A DNA stretch of 12,754 nucleotides, taken from contig CANFIE010000068.1 in the NCBI GenBank assembly GCA_947446625.1, positions 1 through 12,754 on the forward strand. The letters are read 5' to 3'. The DNA is from Acetobacteraceae bacterium (GTDB lineage Bacteria; Pseudomonadota; Alphaproteobacteria; Acetobacterales; Acetobacteraceae). The notes under the pieces were generated by a model. It ran no database searches. It saw nothing but the letters and a program-made list of their open reading frames with translations, and was not told where the DNA came from. The first letter of the stretch is position 1; every line of letters starts with the position of its first letter. A program made the translations under genes and the position numbers. Shown one piece after another: positions 1-6,184 of this stretch.

Positions 1-789
1 GGTCTCCGAATTGAACCGGATGACCTGCACCTTGACCTGCTGGCCGATCTGCAGCGCCTCGGACGGGTGATTGATGCGCCGCCACGCGATGTCGGTGACG
101 TGCAGCAGCCCATCGACGCCGCCCAGGTCCACGAAGGCGCCGTAGTCGGTGATGTTCTTCACCACGCCGTCGAGCACCATGCCTTCCTTCAGGCCCTGGA
201 TCAGCTCGCTGCGCTGTTCCGCACGGGTTTCCTCGAGCACGGCGCGGCGGGAGACCACGATGTTGCCGCGGGCGCGGTCCATCTTCAGGATCTGGAAGGG
301 CTGCGGGCTGCCCATCAGCGGGCCGACATCGCGCACCGGGCGGATATCAACCTGGCTGCCGGGCAGGAAGGCCACGGCGCCGCCGAGGTCAACCGTGAAG
401 CCGCCCTTGACCCGACCGAAGATCACGCCGTTGACGCGCTGCTGCGCGGTGAAGGCCTTTTCCAGGTTGGTCCAGGCTTCTTCGCGGCGGGCCTTTTCGC
501 GCGACAGCACGATGGAACCGTCACGGTCCTCATAGCGCTCGACGAACAGCTCGATCACGTCGCCCGGCTTCACTTCGGCCTTGGCGCCGGGAGCGGCGAA
601 TTCCTTGAGAGGGACGCGGCCCTCGCTCTTCAACCCAACGTCAACGACGGCGAAGTCATCATCAACGCGGATGACGCGGCCGGTGACGACGGAACCGGCG
701 AAGCCGGTATCAGCACCCAGGCTCTCGTCGAGCAGGGTGGCGAAATCCTCCATCCCGAAATCCTGGGCGGCGGTGTTGGCGGTTGCCAT
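1..789 (-). CDS. rpsA: 30S ribosomal protein S1, N-terminal part (cut by the window edge)
   Basis: Ribosomal protein S1 binds mRNA on the 30S subunit and helps initiate translation, especially on structured or weak-SD messages. The visible 263 codons carry three S1 (OB-fold) repeats, at about residues 33-100, 117-183 and 204-263. The third has the signature NITDYGAFVDLGGVDGLLH, followed by VTDIAW and HPSEAL, very close to E. coli S1. The family is about 560-570 residues, so a little under half the gene is seen; the rest lies left of base 1. The start codon at 789 encodes MATANTAAQDFGMEDF and is preceded by AGGAAA about 12 nt upstream. No other in-frame start fits better. It is the last gene seen of the aroA-cmk-rpsA series, but a 231-bp gap after cmk suggests its own promoter or leader. 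The identity is secure. Confidence 0.97.
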   Translation of the reverse strand, partial: MATANTAAQDFGMEDFATLLDESLGADTGFAGSVVTGRVIRVDDDFAVVDVGLKSEGRVPLKEFAAPGAKAEVKPGDVIELFVERYEDRDGSIVLSREKARREEAWTNLEKAFTAQQRVNGVIFGRVKGGFTVDLGGAVAFLPGSQVDIRPVRDVGPLMGSPQPFQILKMDRARGNIVVSRRAVLEETRAEQRSELIQGLKEGMVLDGVVKNITDYGAFVDLGGVDGLLHVTDIAWRRINHPSEALQIGQQVKVQVIRFNSET

Positions 790-864
790 GAAGCAGATGT
801 TTCCTGACGGCCCCGGGTGAACGGGGGAGCGGGTATGCGCCCCTACCAGCGGCAGGAACGGCTT

Positions 865-889
865 GGTCTGGCACCTGGTGCCGGGGACC
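865..889 (-). promoter_or_regulatory. Compound dyad / hairpin in the rpsA upstream region
   Basis: On the plus strand GGTC-T-GGCACC-T-GGTGCC-GGG-GACC forms nested arms: an inner 6-bp pair (870-875 with 877-882) and an outer 4-bp pair (865-868 with 886-889). It sits about 76-100 nt upstream of the rpsA start. As RNA it could fold into a stem in the rpsA leader; as DNA it could be an operator. E. coli S1 represses its own translation through leader hairpins, so a regulatory role is plausible, but nothing here proves it. Confidence 0.35.
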
Positions 890-991
890 CGAGGGTTGGG
901 CGTGGTGACGGTGCGCCCGTATCCGGCCCGGGCAACCGGCCCGAGGACCGGCAACACAGGCACCGCACCCCAGCTGGAGCATGGTTGTGAG

Positions 992-1007
992 GCACGCCTA
1001 GGCGCGC
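992..1007 (-). terminator. Weak hairpin just after cmk
   Basis: Read on the minus strand, 14 nt past the cmk stop, GCGCGC-CTAG-GCGTGC can pair as a 6-bp stem with one G-U wobble and a four-base loop. Its core is a 10-bp perfect palindrome, CGCCTAGGCG (995-1004). There is no T-tract after it, so intrinsic termination is uncertain. It may only be an RNA-stabilising or attenuating structure between cmk and rpsA. Confidence 0.25.
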
Positions 1008-1020
1008 AAAGGGGGCGGAG

Positions 1021-1674
1021 TCAAGCGATGGTAACGCCCAGGGCGCCAAGTCGGCTGCGGAGTTGCGCCATTACCGCAACAAAGGCGGCATTGGCATCCA
1101 GCGCCGTGGTGTCCAGCACCAGGGCATCCTCGGCCGGGCGCATGGGGGCGGTGGCGCGCTCGGCATCCTGCTTGTCGCGCTGGCGGGTCTCCGCCTCCAC
1201 CTGGGCCAGCGGAATGGCCTGGCCGGCGGCGGTCATCTCCAGCCAGCGCCGCTGCGCCCGCGCTTCGGGCGAGGCGGTGATGAAAAACTTCACCGACGCA
1301 TCGGGGAACACCACCGTGCCAATGTCACGCCCATCCAGCACCGCGCCCCGGCTACGGCCGAAATTACGCTGGAATTCCAACAGCGCGGCCCGCACCCCGG
1401 GAATGGCGGCAACCCCGCTGGCGGCCAGCGCGGCCTCCGGCGTGCGCAGATCCTGGCGCTCCAGGTCGGCGGGGCTCAGGGCCAGGGCCTCGGCCGTCGC
1501 CACGGTGGCGTCGCGCGGGTCGCCGGCGCGGTCCAGCACGCGGCGGCCGACGGCGCGGTACAGCAGGCCGGTATCCAGGTAGGGCAGGCCCAGCTCGGCG
1601 GCCATGCGCCGCGCCAGCGTGCCCTTGCCGGCGGCGGCGGGGCCGTCGATGGCAATAATCAACGGCCCGCTCAT
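1021..1674 (-). CDS. cmk: Cytidylate (CMP/dCMP) kinase
   Basis: The enzyme phosphorylates CMP and dCMP with ATP to the diphosphates in pyrimidine nucleotide salvage and mRNA turnover; it is cytoplasmic. The 217-residue product is a normal length for bacterial Cmk. It opens with IIAIDGPAAAGKGT, a P-loop at residues 11-19, then YLDTGLLYRAV (the substrate-side Y-x-D-T-G motif). It has LDGRDIGTVVFPDA at about 113-126, followed by KFFITASPEARAQRR, all hallmarks of the family. The start ATG at 1674 overlaps the aroA stop as ATGA, so translation is probably coupled to aroA. rpsA follows downstream, an arrangement (aroA-cmk-rpsA) shared by many proteobacteria. Nothing looks damaged. Confidence 0.97.
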   Translation of the reverse strand: MSGPLIIAIDGPAAAGKGTLARRMAAELGLPYLDTGLLYRAVGRRVLDRAGDPRDATVATAEALALSPADLERQDLRTPEAALAASGVAAIPGVRAALLEFQRNFGRSRGAVLDGRDIGTVVFPDASVKFFITASPEARAQRRWLEMTAAGQAIPLAQVEAETRQRDKQDAERATAPMRPAEDALVLDTTALDANAAFVAVMAQLRSRLGALGVTIA

Positions 1675-3038
1675 GCGGCGGTAATGGCGGCACCGCCCGC
1701 CGCCTGGTTCACCAGCCCGGCAAAGCCCGGGAAGCTGGTGTCGATGAAGCCAGCATCATCCACCGCCACCGGGGCGCGGCTGGCCAGCCCCATCACCAGG
1801 GCCGACATGGCCAGCCGGTGGTCCATATGCGTGGCCACCAGGCCGCCGCCGGGAATGGCGCCGGCGGTGCCCTGCACAATCAGGTCATCGCCCTCAACCC
1901 GGGCCTGAATACCATTGGCCGCCAGCAGGTCATGGGTGGCGGCCAGGCGGTCGCTTTCCTTCACCCGCAGCTCGGCCAGGCCACGCATTCGGGTTTCGCC
2001 CTGGGCGGCGGCGGCGGCCACGGCCAGAATGGGGTATTCGTCAATCATGCTCGGCGCCCGCTCCGGCGGTACGTCCACACCATGCAGCGGGCCGTATTCG
2101 GCCAGAATATCGCCCACCGGCTCGCCGCCTTCTACCCGGGCGTTCTGCACCGTCAGCCGGGCGCCCATCTCCCGCAGCGTGGCGAACAGCCCGGTGCGCA
2201 GCGGGTTCAGCCCCACATTCTCCACCACCAGGGCCGAGCCCGGCACCAGCAGCGCCGCCACCAGCAGGAAGGCGGCCGAGGACGGGTCGCCCGGTACCAG
2301 TATCGGCGCGGCCACCAGCTCCGGCTGGCCTTCCAACTCAATCACCCGGCCCTCGGCGGTATCGGCCACCCGCACGGTGGCGCCGAAATGGCGCAGCATG
2401 TTCTCGGTGTGGTCGCGGGTCGGCTCGCGCTCCACAATCCGGGTGGTGCCACGGGCGCACAGTCCGGCGAGCAGGCAGGCTGATTTCACCTGGGCCGAGG
2501 GCACCGGCACCACATAATCCAGCGGCAGCGGCTCGGCGGCGCCCTGCACCGCCAATGGCAAGCGGCCGCCCTCTCGGGTCTGGAACTGCGCCCCGGTCAG
2601 CGCCAGCGGCACGGTCACGCGCTTCATGGGCCGGCTGCGCAGGCTGGCATCTCCGGTCATCACGGAAAATATCGGGTGGCCGGCCAGCAGGCCGCACAGC
2701 AGGCGGGCGGCGGTGCCGGAATTGCCCATGTCCAGCACGTCGGCCGGCTCGGTCAGCCCGCCCACGCCACGGCCGGCCACGCGCCAGCGGCCCGGGGCCA
2801 GCTGTTCCACGGTGGCGCCCAGCTGGCGCATGGCGGCGGCGGTGCGCAGCACATCCTCGCCCTCCAGCAGGCCGGTAATCTCGGTGGTGCCCACGGCCAG
2901 GGCGCCAAACATCAGCGCGCGATGGCTGATGGACTTGTCCCCGGGCACCGTCAGGCGGCCGGAAAGGGGCGCCGGCGGGGTACCGGAACGGAGCGGTTTG
3001 AGGTTGGCGAGGCTGGACATGTTTTGGGCGTTTGACAT
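1671..3038 (-). CDS. aroA: 3-phosphoshikimate 1-carboxyvinyltransferase (EPSP synthase), class II-like
   Basis: EPSP synthase joins shikimate-3-phosphate and phosphoenolpyruvate in the sixth step of the shikimate pathway. From the start at 3038 the product is 455 residues. Visible motifs are PGDKSISHRALMFG (32-45), MGNSGTAARLL (104-114), SAQVKSA (181-187), TRDHTENML (207-215), GDPSSAAFLLVAALL (250-264), SMIDEYPILAV (330-340, with the catalytic Asp) and LRVKESDRL (357-365). GDKS, SAQVK and RDHTE are the patterns described for class II (CP4-type) enzymes. The NxTR pattern reads NPLR, and the glycine of GNSG is kept where CP4 has alanine. An upstream extension to 3101 is open but unlike the family, so I chose MSNAQN. 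A second ATG at 3020 is also possible. Neither start has a clear Shine-Dalgarno. Confidence 0.95.
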   Translation of the reverse strand: MSNAQNMSSLANLKPLRSGTPPAPLSGRLTVPGDKSISHRALMFGALAVGTTEITGLLEGEDVLRTAAAMRQLGATVEQLAPGRWRVAGRGVGGLTEPADVLDMGNSGTAARLLCGLLAGHPIFSVMTGDASLRSRPMKRVTVPLALTGAQFQTREGGRLPLAVQGAAEPLPLDYVVPVPSAQVKSACLLAGLCARGTTRIVEREPTRDHTENMLRHFGATVRVADTAEGRVIELEGQPELVAAPILVPGDPSSAAFLLVAALLVPGSALVVENVGLNPLRTGLFATLREMGARLTVQNARVEGGEPVGDILAEYGPLHGVDVPPERAPSMIDEYPILAVAAAAAQGETRMRGLAELRVKESDRLAATHDLLAANGIQARVEGDDLIVQGTAGAIPGGGLVATHMDHRLAMSALVMGLASRAPVAVDDAGFIDTSFPGFAGLVNQAAGGAAITAA

Positions 3039-3055
3039 GGGGGCCAGCGCGTGGC

Positions 3056-3106
3056 AATCGGCCCGACCGATTTTTCGCGCCCGCGAAGGCCCCGGCCGCA
3101 AGCCGG
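3056..3106. promoter_or_regulatory. Cluster of three inverted repeats in the aroA / TIGR02300 divergent spacer
   Basis: Between the two divergent starts (3038 minus, 3141 plus) three perfect small dyads lie end to end: AATCGG-5-CCGATT (3056-3072), TTCGCG-2-CGCGAA (3074-3087) and CCGGC-5-GCCGG (3092-3106). They could be operator half-sites or leader hairpins. No tRNA-like TPsiC arm (GGTTCRA) is present. I could not identify -35/-10 boxes for either gene with confidence. Confidence 0.4.
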
Positions 3107-3140
3107 TGCGCGTGCGCCTTTTACAGCGAGGCTGATCCCG

Positions 3141-3464
3141 ATGGCCAAGCCCGAAATGGGCCTCAAGCGAGTTTGTGTCGCCTGTGGTACCCGCTTCTAT
3201 GACCTCACCCGCGTCCCTGCGGTGTGCCCCAAGTGCAGCACGGAACAGCCGGCCGAACAGCCGCGCCTGCGCCGTGGCAGCAGCGTGGTGCCCGACGAGA
3301 AGCTGAAGAAGCGCGCCGTGGCGCCGGAGGCCGAGGGCGAAGAAGTCGAGCTGGAAGACGTTGAAGCCGATGATGTGGCGGAAGACGTCGAGGAGCTTGA
3401 AGACGACGCCGATGGCATCGACGAGGCCATTGAGGTGCCGACGGATAACGACGAGGAAGGCTGA
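3141..3464 (+). CDS. TIGR02300 family zinc-ribbon protein with acidic C-terminus
   Basis: This is a small (107 residues) conserved protein of unknown function, found mainly in alphaproteobacteria next to aroA. The N-terminus has two CxxC pairs (C12/C15 and C29/C32) around GTRFYDLTRVPAVCPKC, which should bind one zinc ion. Residues from about 55 to the end are strongly acidic (runs of E, D and V such as VELEDVEADDVAEDVEEL) and probably disordered. The start MAKPEMGLKR at 3141 has GAGG about 9 nt upstream. An in-frame extension to 3051 has no family resemblance. The gene is divergent from aroA and ends in a hairpin that contains its stop codon. The zinc ribbon with an acidic tail suggests protein or nucleic-acid contact, but no role is established. 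Confidence 0.9.
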   Translation: MAKPEMGLKRVCVACGTRFYDLTRVPAVCPKCSTEQPAEQPRLRRGSSVVPDEKLKKRAVAPEAEGEEVELEDVEADDVAEDVEELEDDADGIDEAIEVPTDNDEEG

Positions 3465-3475
3465 GGCCTTCCTCG
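3452..3475 (+). terminator. Hairpin overlapping the TIGR02300 gene stop codon
   Basis: A perfect 10-bp stem (CGAGGAAGGC at 3452-3461 with GCCTTCCTCG at 3466-3475) closes a TGAG loop. The loop includes the TGA stop codon at 3462-3464. Only CTTAG follows, so the T-tract is poor. It sits between convergent genes (the thioesterase gene ends at 3505 on the other strand), and a symmetric stem could act in both directions. A terminator or 3'-end stabiliser is likely, though unproven. Confidence 0.6.
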
Positions 3476-3504
3476 CTTAGGGCCTGAACCGGCCGGGGCG
3501 GGGT

Positions 3505-3945
3505 TTACTCCGCCTCGGGCACGCCCTCCGGCACGCCGCTGCCGGCCCGGTATCTATGGGTGGAGCCGCCATAGGCGACCATCTGCCCCTCGGCATTGAA
3601 TACCTCGGTCCGGCAGAAGAACACGTTGCGGCCCGCGGTCACCACGCGGCCCTCGGCGGTCAGCCGTTCGCCGATTTTGGCCTGGCCGGTAAACCGGCAG
3701 TCAAGGTCCAGCGTCACCGCACGGCGCACTCGGCCCGGAAACGGGCAGAACAGCCCGGAAAACGCAGCTGCCTGGTCGATCAACGACAGGATCAGCCCGC
3801 CATGCACAATGCCGCTGCGGTTGGCGTGGTGCGGCACGGTATCGCAAACCAGCTTGGCATAGCCGTCGCGCCAGTCGGCCACTTCCACGCCCAAATGCGC
3901 GTGGTAGGGGCTGCCGGTGTGGGGGAAGGTGGGAAATTCGCTCAT
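3505..3945 (-). CDS. PaaI-family hotdog-fold thioesterase
   Basis: This is a putative acyl-CoA thioesterase of 146 residues, matching the single hotdog domain of the PaaI/YbgC-like 4HBT superfamily. The key stretch SGIVHGGLILSLIDQAA (about 44-60) has the HGG loop (48-50) and an acidic residue (D57) where the family places its catalytic Asp/Glu. It is followed by the strand TLDLDCRFTGQAKIGERL. The substrate cannot be read from sequence; aryl- or medium-chain acyl-CoA hydrolysis is usual for relatives. The start at 3945 lies 31 bp after the motA stop on the same strand, so it may ride on the motB-motA transcript. No functional link to motility is known. The start has no strong Shine-Dalgarno. 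Confidence 0.85.
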   Translation of the reverse strand: MSEFPTFPHTGSPYHAHLGVEVADWRDGYAKLVCDTVPHHANRSGIVHGGLILSLIDQAAAFSGLFCPFPGRVRRAVTLDLDCRFTGQAKIGERLTAEGRVVTAGRNVFFCRTEVFNAEGQMVAYGGSTHRYRAGSGVPEGVPEAE

Positions 3946-3976
3946 GCCCGGCAGGTGCCCGCGCCGGGGCCGGGCG

Positions 3977-4843
3977 TCAAGCTATCTGCAATTCCTGCAG
4001 GGCCGCCTCCAACTCCTGGAAGCTGGGCATGGAATGGCTCGGCGCGGTCTTGCGACCGGCTTCCACCGCCACCTGCGGCGCATTGCCGTGCAGGTGGCTT
4101 ACGATCACGGCGCGGATCACCTCATAGAATTTACAGTCCTCCTCCACCACGCCCTTCAGCCGGGCGGCCATCGGACCCATCATGCCATAGGCCAGCAAAA
4201 TGCCGAGGAAGGTGCCCACCAGGGCGCCACCGATCATGCCGCCCAGCACCGCCGGCGGCTGGTCGATGCTCGCCATGGTCTTGATGACGCCCAGCACCGC
4301 GGCAACGATGCCCAGCGCCGGCAGCGCATCGGCAATGGATTGCAGCGCGTGGCTGGCGTGCAATTCCTCCTCGCGCACCTTCTTCAGCTCCCGCGCCATG
4401 ATGTCCTCGATCTGGTGCGGGTCGTCGGCGTTCATGCCAACCATGCGCAGGTAGTCGCAGATCATGGCCAGGGCCACCTTGTCCTTGGCGATCTTGGGGA
4501 ATTTCTGGAAGGCGTTGCTCTCCTCCGGCTTCTCGATATGCGGCTCCAGCGCCATGGCGCCCTTGGTTTGCGCCAACCGCACGAAGAAATAGAGCAGCGA
4601 GAGCAGGTCCACGAATTCATGCTTGTGGAAGCGCCCGCCCTTGATGATTTTGCCGAAGCCGCCCAGCACATGTTTGATGTCGGTAACGCTGTTGGACATG
4701 ATGAAGGCGCCAATCGCGGCGCCGCCAATCGTCACCATTTCATGCGGCAGCGAATGCAGGATGATATCGAACTTGCCGCCGGCCATGACGTAGCCGCCGA
4801 AGACGCAGATGAACAAGAAGATCAGGCCGCCAATCGTGGTCAT
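3977..4843 (-). CDS. motA: Flagellar motor stator protein MotA
   Basis: MotA forms, with MotB, the ion-conducting stator that drives flagellar rotation in the inner membrane. The 288-residue product has the usual four membrane segments, at about 3-21, 33-52, 174-192 and 203-224. Both conserved prolines are visible: P175 in ALPALGIVAAVLG and P224 in FLGILLAYGMMGPMA (E. coli P173 and P222). The cytoplasmic loop has KGAMALEPHIEKPEES, and E100 matches the torque residue E98 of E. coli. The position of E. coli R90 is Q92, with K94 two residues on. The C-terminus holds IRAVIVSHLHGNAPQVAVEAGRK, then the family's PSFQELEAAL. The ATG at 4843 overlaps the motB stop (ATGA), so this gene is second in the pair. 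A proton-driven stator is likely but not shown. Confidence 0.96.
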   Translation of the reverse strand: MTTIGGLIFLFICVFGGYVMAGGKFDIILHSLPHEMVTIGGAAIGAFIMSNSVTDIKHVLGGFGKIIKGGRFHKHEFVDLLSLLYFFVRLAQTKGAMALEPHIEKPEESNAFQKFPKIAKDKVALAMICDYLRMVGMNADDPHQIEDIMARELKKVREEELHASHALQSIADALPALGIVAAVLGVIKTMASIDQPPAVLGGMIGGALVGTFLGILLAYGMMGPMAARLKGVVEEDCKFYEVIRAVIVSHLHGNAPQVAVEAGRKTAPSHSMPSFQELEAALQELQIA

Positions 4844-6003
4844 GGTGCGGCGCTCTCCGGCAATTGACGTATCAGGGTGATGGCAACGCGGCGGTTGCCG
4901 GCGGCGTTGGGTTCCTCGGGCAGCAGCGGTTCGCGTTCCGCCATGCCGGAGACACTGCGCAGCCGGGCCGGGTTCACGCCATGGTCGGTCAGCAGGCGGC
5001 GCACCGCATTTGCCCGGTCGGCCGAAAGGTCCCAGTTCGTGCGGTCCTGCCCGCGGTAGGGCATGGCGTCGGTATGGCCGGCAATGGCGATGGGGTTGGG
5101 CAGCCGGGCCGCCACCCGTGCCACCTTCAAAATCAACGCCCGTGCCCGCTCATTCGGCGTCGCCGAGGACAGCGCGAACATCGATTGCCGTTCGGCATCC
5201 AGCAGCTGAATGCGCAGCCCCTCCGGCACCTGCTCAATCCGTAGCTGTCGGGCCAGTTCGGCCAGCGCCGGGTCGGCTTCCACCGCCGCGCGCAACTCGG
5301 TGGCGGCCTGCTCAAAGCTGGCGCGTTCGCGGCGGGCCAGTTCGGCGCGCAGCGCGGCATCGGCCAGGCGGGCGGCCTCGGTGGCCTCGCCGCTCTGCTG
5401 CTCGCCCCGGTGCTGGTCGCCCTGGAGCTGGTCGCCGCGTTGGCGGTCCCCGGCGTTGCGATCCCCCGCCTGGGCTTGGCCGCCCTGGCCCAGCCGGCCG
5501 GCGGCGGCCCCGGTCAGCGCCTGCTCGGCGGTCAACGGCGAGGCGCCGGCCGGCGGGCGGGGCGGGCCATTGGTGGTGCCCAGGGCACGCGGGGCGCGTT
5601 CCTCCGAGGTGGGCAATTGCGGCACCGGCTCCACCGGACCTTCCGACTCCTCCTCATCCACATCCAGCCGCACCGGGGCGGGGCCGCGTTCCACCCGCAG
5701 CGCGCCGGCGTCAGACGCCATGGCCCCGGCGGAGTTGACCGTGCGGCCGCCAAAGGGCTGGCCCGTGCCGGTTTGCGCCCGGCCGAGCACATTGGTGGGA
5801 GCGAAGTAATCCGCCAGGCCGCGCCGCTGTTCCTCGGTGGTGGCGTTCAGCAGCCACATCAGCAGGAAGAAGGCCATCATGGCGGTCACGAAATCCGCAT
5901 AGGCCACCTTCCAGGCACCGCCATGGTGCCCGCCCTCCACCACCTCATCCTTCTTGATCACGATGGTCACCCCATCGCGGTTGCCTTTGCCCTTGCCTGC
6001 CAT
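4840..6003 (-). CDS. motB: Flagellar motor stator protein MotB (OmpA-like peptidoglycan-binding)
   Basis: MotB is the peptidoglycan-anchored stator partner of MotA. The 387-residue product begins with a basic cytoplasmic tail (TIVIKKDE), then one membrane helix, WKVAYADFVTAMMAFFLLMWLL (31-52). D37 there is the proton-binding Asp equivalent to E. coli D32. The plug region follows (EEQRRGLADYFAPTN). A long linker (about 75-230) rich in P, A, G, Q and E includes six xG(D/E)xx pentapeptides at 179-208. The OmpA/MotB domain (about 255-380) has IAIAGHTDAMPYRG, NWDLSADRANAVRRLL and NRRVAITL. The linker makes it longer than E. coli MotB (about 308). It is the first gene of the pair, with motA overlapping its stop. 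The Shine-Dalgarno is weak. Confidence 0.95.
   Translation of the reverse strand: MAGKGKGNRDGVTIVIKKDEVVEGGHHGGAWKVAYADFVTAMMAFFLLMWLLNATTEEQRRGLADYFAPTNVLGRAQTGTGQPFGGRTVNSAGAMASDAGALRVERGPAPVRLDVDEEESEGPVEPVPQLPTSEERAPRALGTTNGPPRPPAGASPLTAEQALTGAAAGRLGQGGQAQAGDRNAGDRQRGDQLQGDQHRGEQQSGEATEAARLADAALRAELARRERASFEQAATELRAAVEADPALAELARQLRIEQVPEGLRIQLLDAERQSMFALSSATPNERARALILKVARVAARLPNPIAIAGHTDAMPYRGQDRTNWDLSADRANAVRRLLTDHGVNPARLRSVSGMAEREPLLPEEPNAAGNRRVAITLIRQLPESAAP
5386..5475 (-). repeat. 15-bp in-frame tandem repeat in the motB linker
   Basis: Six degenerate 15-bp units run head to tail, the best-kept four reading (c/g)tcgcc-N6-(c/g)tg on the plus strand. They encode AGDRN, AGDRQ, RGDQL, QGDQH, RGEQQ and SGEAT (MotB residues 179-208). 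The coding span is 5380-5469; the cleanest DNA periodicity starts at 5386. The units keep the reading frame, so copy-number change would lengthen or shorten the linker without breaking MotB. Confidence 0.75.
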
Positions 6004-6058
6004 TGCCCCGGTTGCCGCTGCGGCCTGTTGCGCCCGCCCAGCATGCGGCCCTGGCCCT

Positions 6059-6085
6059 TAAAGCGGCGCTAAACCGCGCCGTACC
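6059..6085 (+). promoter_or_regulatory. Sigma-28-like (TAAA-N15-GCCG) match
   Basis: TAAAG at 6059-6063 and GCCGTACC at 6078-6085 are at the exact spacing of the flagellar sigma-28 consensus (TAAA-N15-GCCGATAA). The last four bases do not match. It points toward the transporter, not toward motB. Part of the match comes from a CGGCGC/GCGCCG dyad, so a chance hit is quite possible. Confidence 0.25.
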
Positions 6086-6110
6086 AAGCTGCAGCCCGGA
6101 TGGCGCGCAA

Positions 6111-6129
6111 TTGCCTGTTTGTTGAGCAA
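6111..6129. promoter_or_regulatory. TTGC-N11-GCAA dyad upstream of the sigma-54 site
   Basis: Four-base inverted arms (6111-6114 and 6126-6129) flank an 11-bp centre, about 40 bp upstream of the -24 box. Short arms like this often occur by chance. It is listed because an enhancer or operator is expected in this spot if the sigma-54 promoter is real. Confidence 0.2.
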
Positions 6130-6168
6130 AGCATGGGCGCCCCGACGCTGTGGCAAGGCCCCAGGCGC

Positions 6169-6184
6169 TGGCATGCCCCTTGCT
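6169..6184 (+). promoter_or_regulatory. Sigma-54 (-24/-12) promoter upstream of the transporter operon
   Basis: TGGCATG-CCCC-TTGCT fits the RpoN consensus TGGCACG-N4-TTGCW with one change (C to T). The invariant GG (6170-6171) and GC (6182-6183) are separated by exactly 10 bp. The predicted transcription start is about 6195, giving a leader of about 71 nt before the ATG at 6266. Sigma-54 promoters need an enhancer-binding activator. A TTGC-11-GCAA dyad at 6111-6129, about 70-85 bp upstream of the predicted start, is a candidate site but does not match the NtrC or NifA consensus. The promoter is seen in sequence; its use is inferred. Confidence 0.6.

Larger units (their letters stand above)
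790..1020. other. Spacer between cmk and rpsA (rpsA leader/promoter region)
   Basis: This 231-bp non-coding stretch lies downstream of cmk and upstream of rpsA, both on the minus strand. It holds a small hairpin just after cmk, a direct repeat CCGGCCCG at 923-930 and 936-943, and a compound dyad at 865-889. Short open frames across it lack family resemblance and are treated as noise. I could not place a convincing -35/-10 promoter by eye. The length and the secondary structures fit a separate rpsA transcript with a structured leader, but that is inference. Confidence 0.5.

Noticed and set aside
67..807. Long plus-strand open frame opposite rpsA
   Set aside because: It is a shadow of the S1 gene on the other strand. 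Its residues are the repetitive His/Gly/Ala mix expected from antisense reading of GC-rich codons.
3038..3140. Possible tRNA in the aroA upstream spacer, as tRNA genes are often found near this cluster
   Set aside because: No GGTTCRA arm, acceptor pairing or CCA end could be found in the 102 bp.
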